IMG/VR virus record: IMGVR_UViG_3300008110_000519
Span: 1-20,746 of that record
DNA from: a virus
Length of the DNA stretch: 20,746 nt
Reading direction: 5' to 3' (one strand)
The notes under the pieces were generated by a model. That model searched no databases, was not told where the DNA came from, and saw nothing but the letters and a program-made list of their open reading frames with translations. Shown here one piece after another: positions 20,416-20,746 of the stretch (its first letter is position 1; each line of letters opens with the position of its first letter). A program made the translations under genes and the position numbers.

Positions 20416-20746
20416 ATGGCAGAAATTAATATATCGCTAAAGAGAATGACCAATACTGGCGGGCTGTATCGCAAGCTCGATCCTGCTGCTGTGGTGGATA
20501 ATATTTGGTCATTTCTGGACTCCGATGGATCTAAGGTTGAGATCGTAGACAGGAAATCCCCATACATAGCAAGGCTTGGCGGCGTGCTACCTGGATCAGA
20601 TATGACCACACGGGTGCAAAATATTGTCAATCATGCCGATGTAAAGGAAATAGTATTCGATAGCGGAGATATCACAATTAATGGCACTTTAACGATACCG
20701 GACGGTAAAACTATTCACTTTAAGAATGCCGCACAACTTACAGGTA
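20416..20746 (+). CDS. N-terminus of a beta-helix tail spike / fibre protein, cut by the window
   Basis: From ATG 20416 the frame is open to the last base (110 full codons), so the gene runs out of the window. The start AEINISLKRMTNTGGLYRKL and a short linker are followed at the visible end by DITINGTLTIPDGKTIHFKN and AAQLTG. The ‘i.i.gtltIP.gktl.f...a.l.G’ pattern is that of the first rungs of a right-handed beta-helix, as in pectate-lyase-like tail spikes that bind or cut surface glycans. Enzyme activity cannot be judged because the helix itself is missing. It begins ten bases after the preceding stop. Confidence 0.65.
   Translation, partial: MAEINISLKRMTNTGGLYRKLDPAAVVDNIWSFLDSDGSKVEIVDRKSPYIARLGGVLPGSDMTTRVQNIVNHADVKEIVFDSGDITINGTLTIPDGKTIHFKNAAQLTG

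Noticed and set aside
1-20746. Search for CRISPR arrays, tRNA genes, insertion sequences, integrase, attachment sites and lysis genes
   Set aside because: No regularly spaced repeats, cloverleaf sequence, transposase or recombinase motif, or holin/endolysin motif was seen. A diversity-generating retroelement was also considered, but no reverse transcriptase motif or template repeat is present.

Overview
The window is a stretch of a tailed, siphovirus-type (long non-contractile tail) phage or prophage genome whose host is most likely a member of the Bacteroidota. The evidence for the host is the promoter style (a TTG / TAnnTTTG promoter around 6051-6081 on the minus strand, and TAnnTTTG elements at 6185 and 19186), the weak or absent Shine-Dalgarno sequences with A-rich leaders, and the families of the structural proteins. 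The host assignment is inference; no host gene, integrase or attachment site is visible. Two small XRE-type regulators suggest a temperate phage.

Layout. 1-5045 is the early/replication block, all on the plus strand and tightly packed: a protein cut by the window edge, a small coiled-coil protein, a replisome organizer, a DnaB-type helicase, a Vsr/PD-(D/E)XK-like nuclease, several small proteins (including a LuxR-type HTH protein and an unlisted 34-residue membrane peptide) and a PUA/ASCH-like protein. 5087-5494 is a CI-like XRE regulator on the plus strand. 5545-5999 is a two-gene minus-strand unit (unknown protein plus XRE regulator). 6000-6210 is a non-coding control region: a minus-strand promoter with an 18-bp palindrome filling the space between -33 and -7, a second palindrome, an inverted repeat that overlaps three DnaA-box-like 9-mers, an AT-rich tract and a likely late promoter.

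6211-20746 is the late block, all plus strand: small and large terminase, portal, small proteins, MuF-type minor head protein, HK97-type prohead protease, HK97-type major capsid protein, gp6-like connector, gp10-like and terminator-like tail completion proteins, tail tube, a tail assembly chaperone pair joined by a predicted -1 ribosomal frameshift at A_AAA_AAG, tape measure, a large distal tail/hub protein, a second tail-tube-like protein, an Ig-like tail fibre protein and the start of a beta-helix tail spike that runs off the end. Overlaps of the ATGA and TAATG type link most of the genes, so transcription is probably carried by a few promoters.

The most notable non-gene signals are three tandem 11-bp iterons inside the linker-coding part of the replisome organizer (a lambda-oriO-like arrangement), the operator embedded in the minus-strand promoter, a 17-bp motif shared between the leader of the terminase genes and the leader of the second tube-like gene, and the frameshift site. 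I found no CRISPR array, tRNA, insertion sequence, lysis gene or convincing new defence system in this window.
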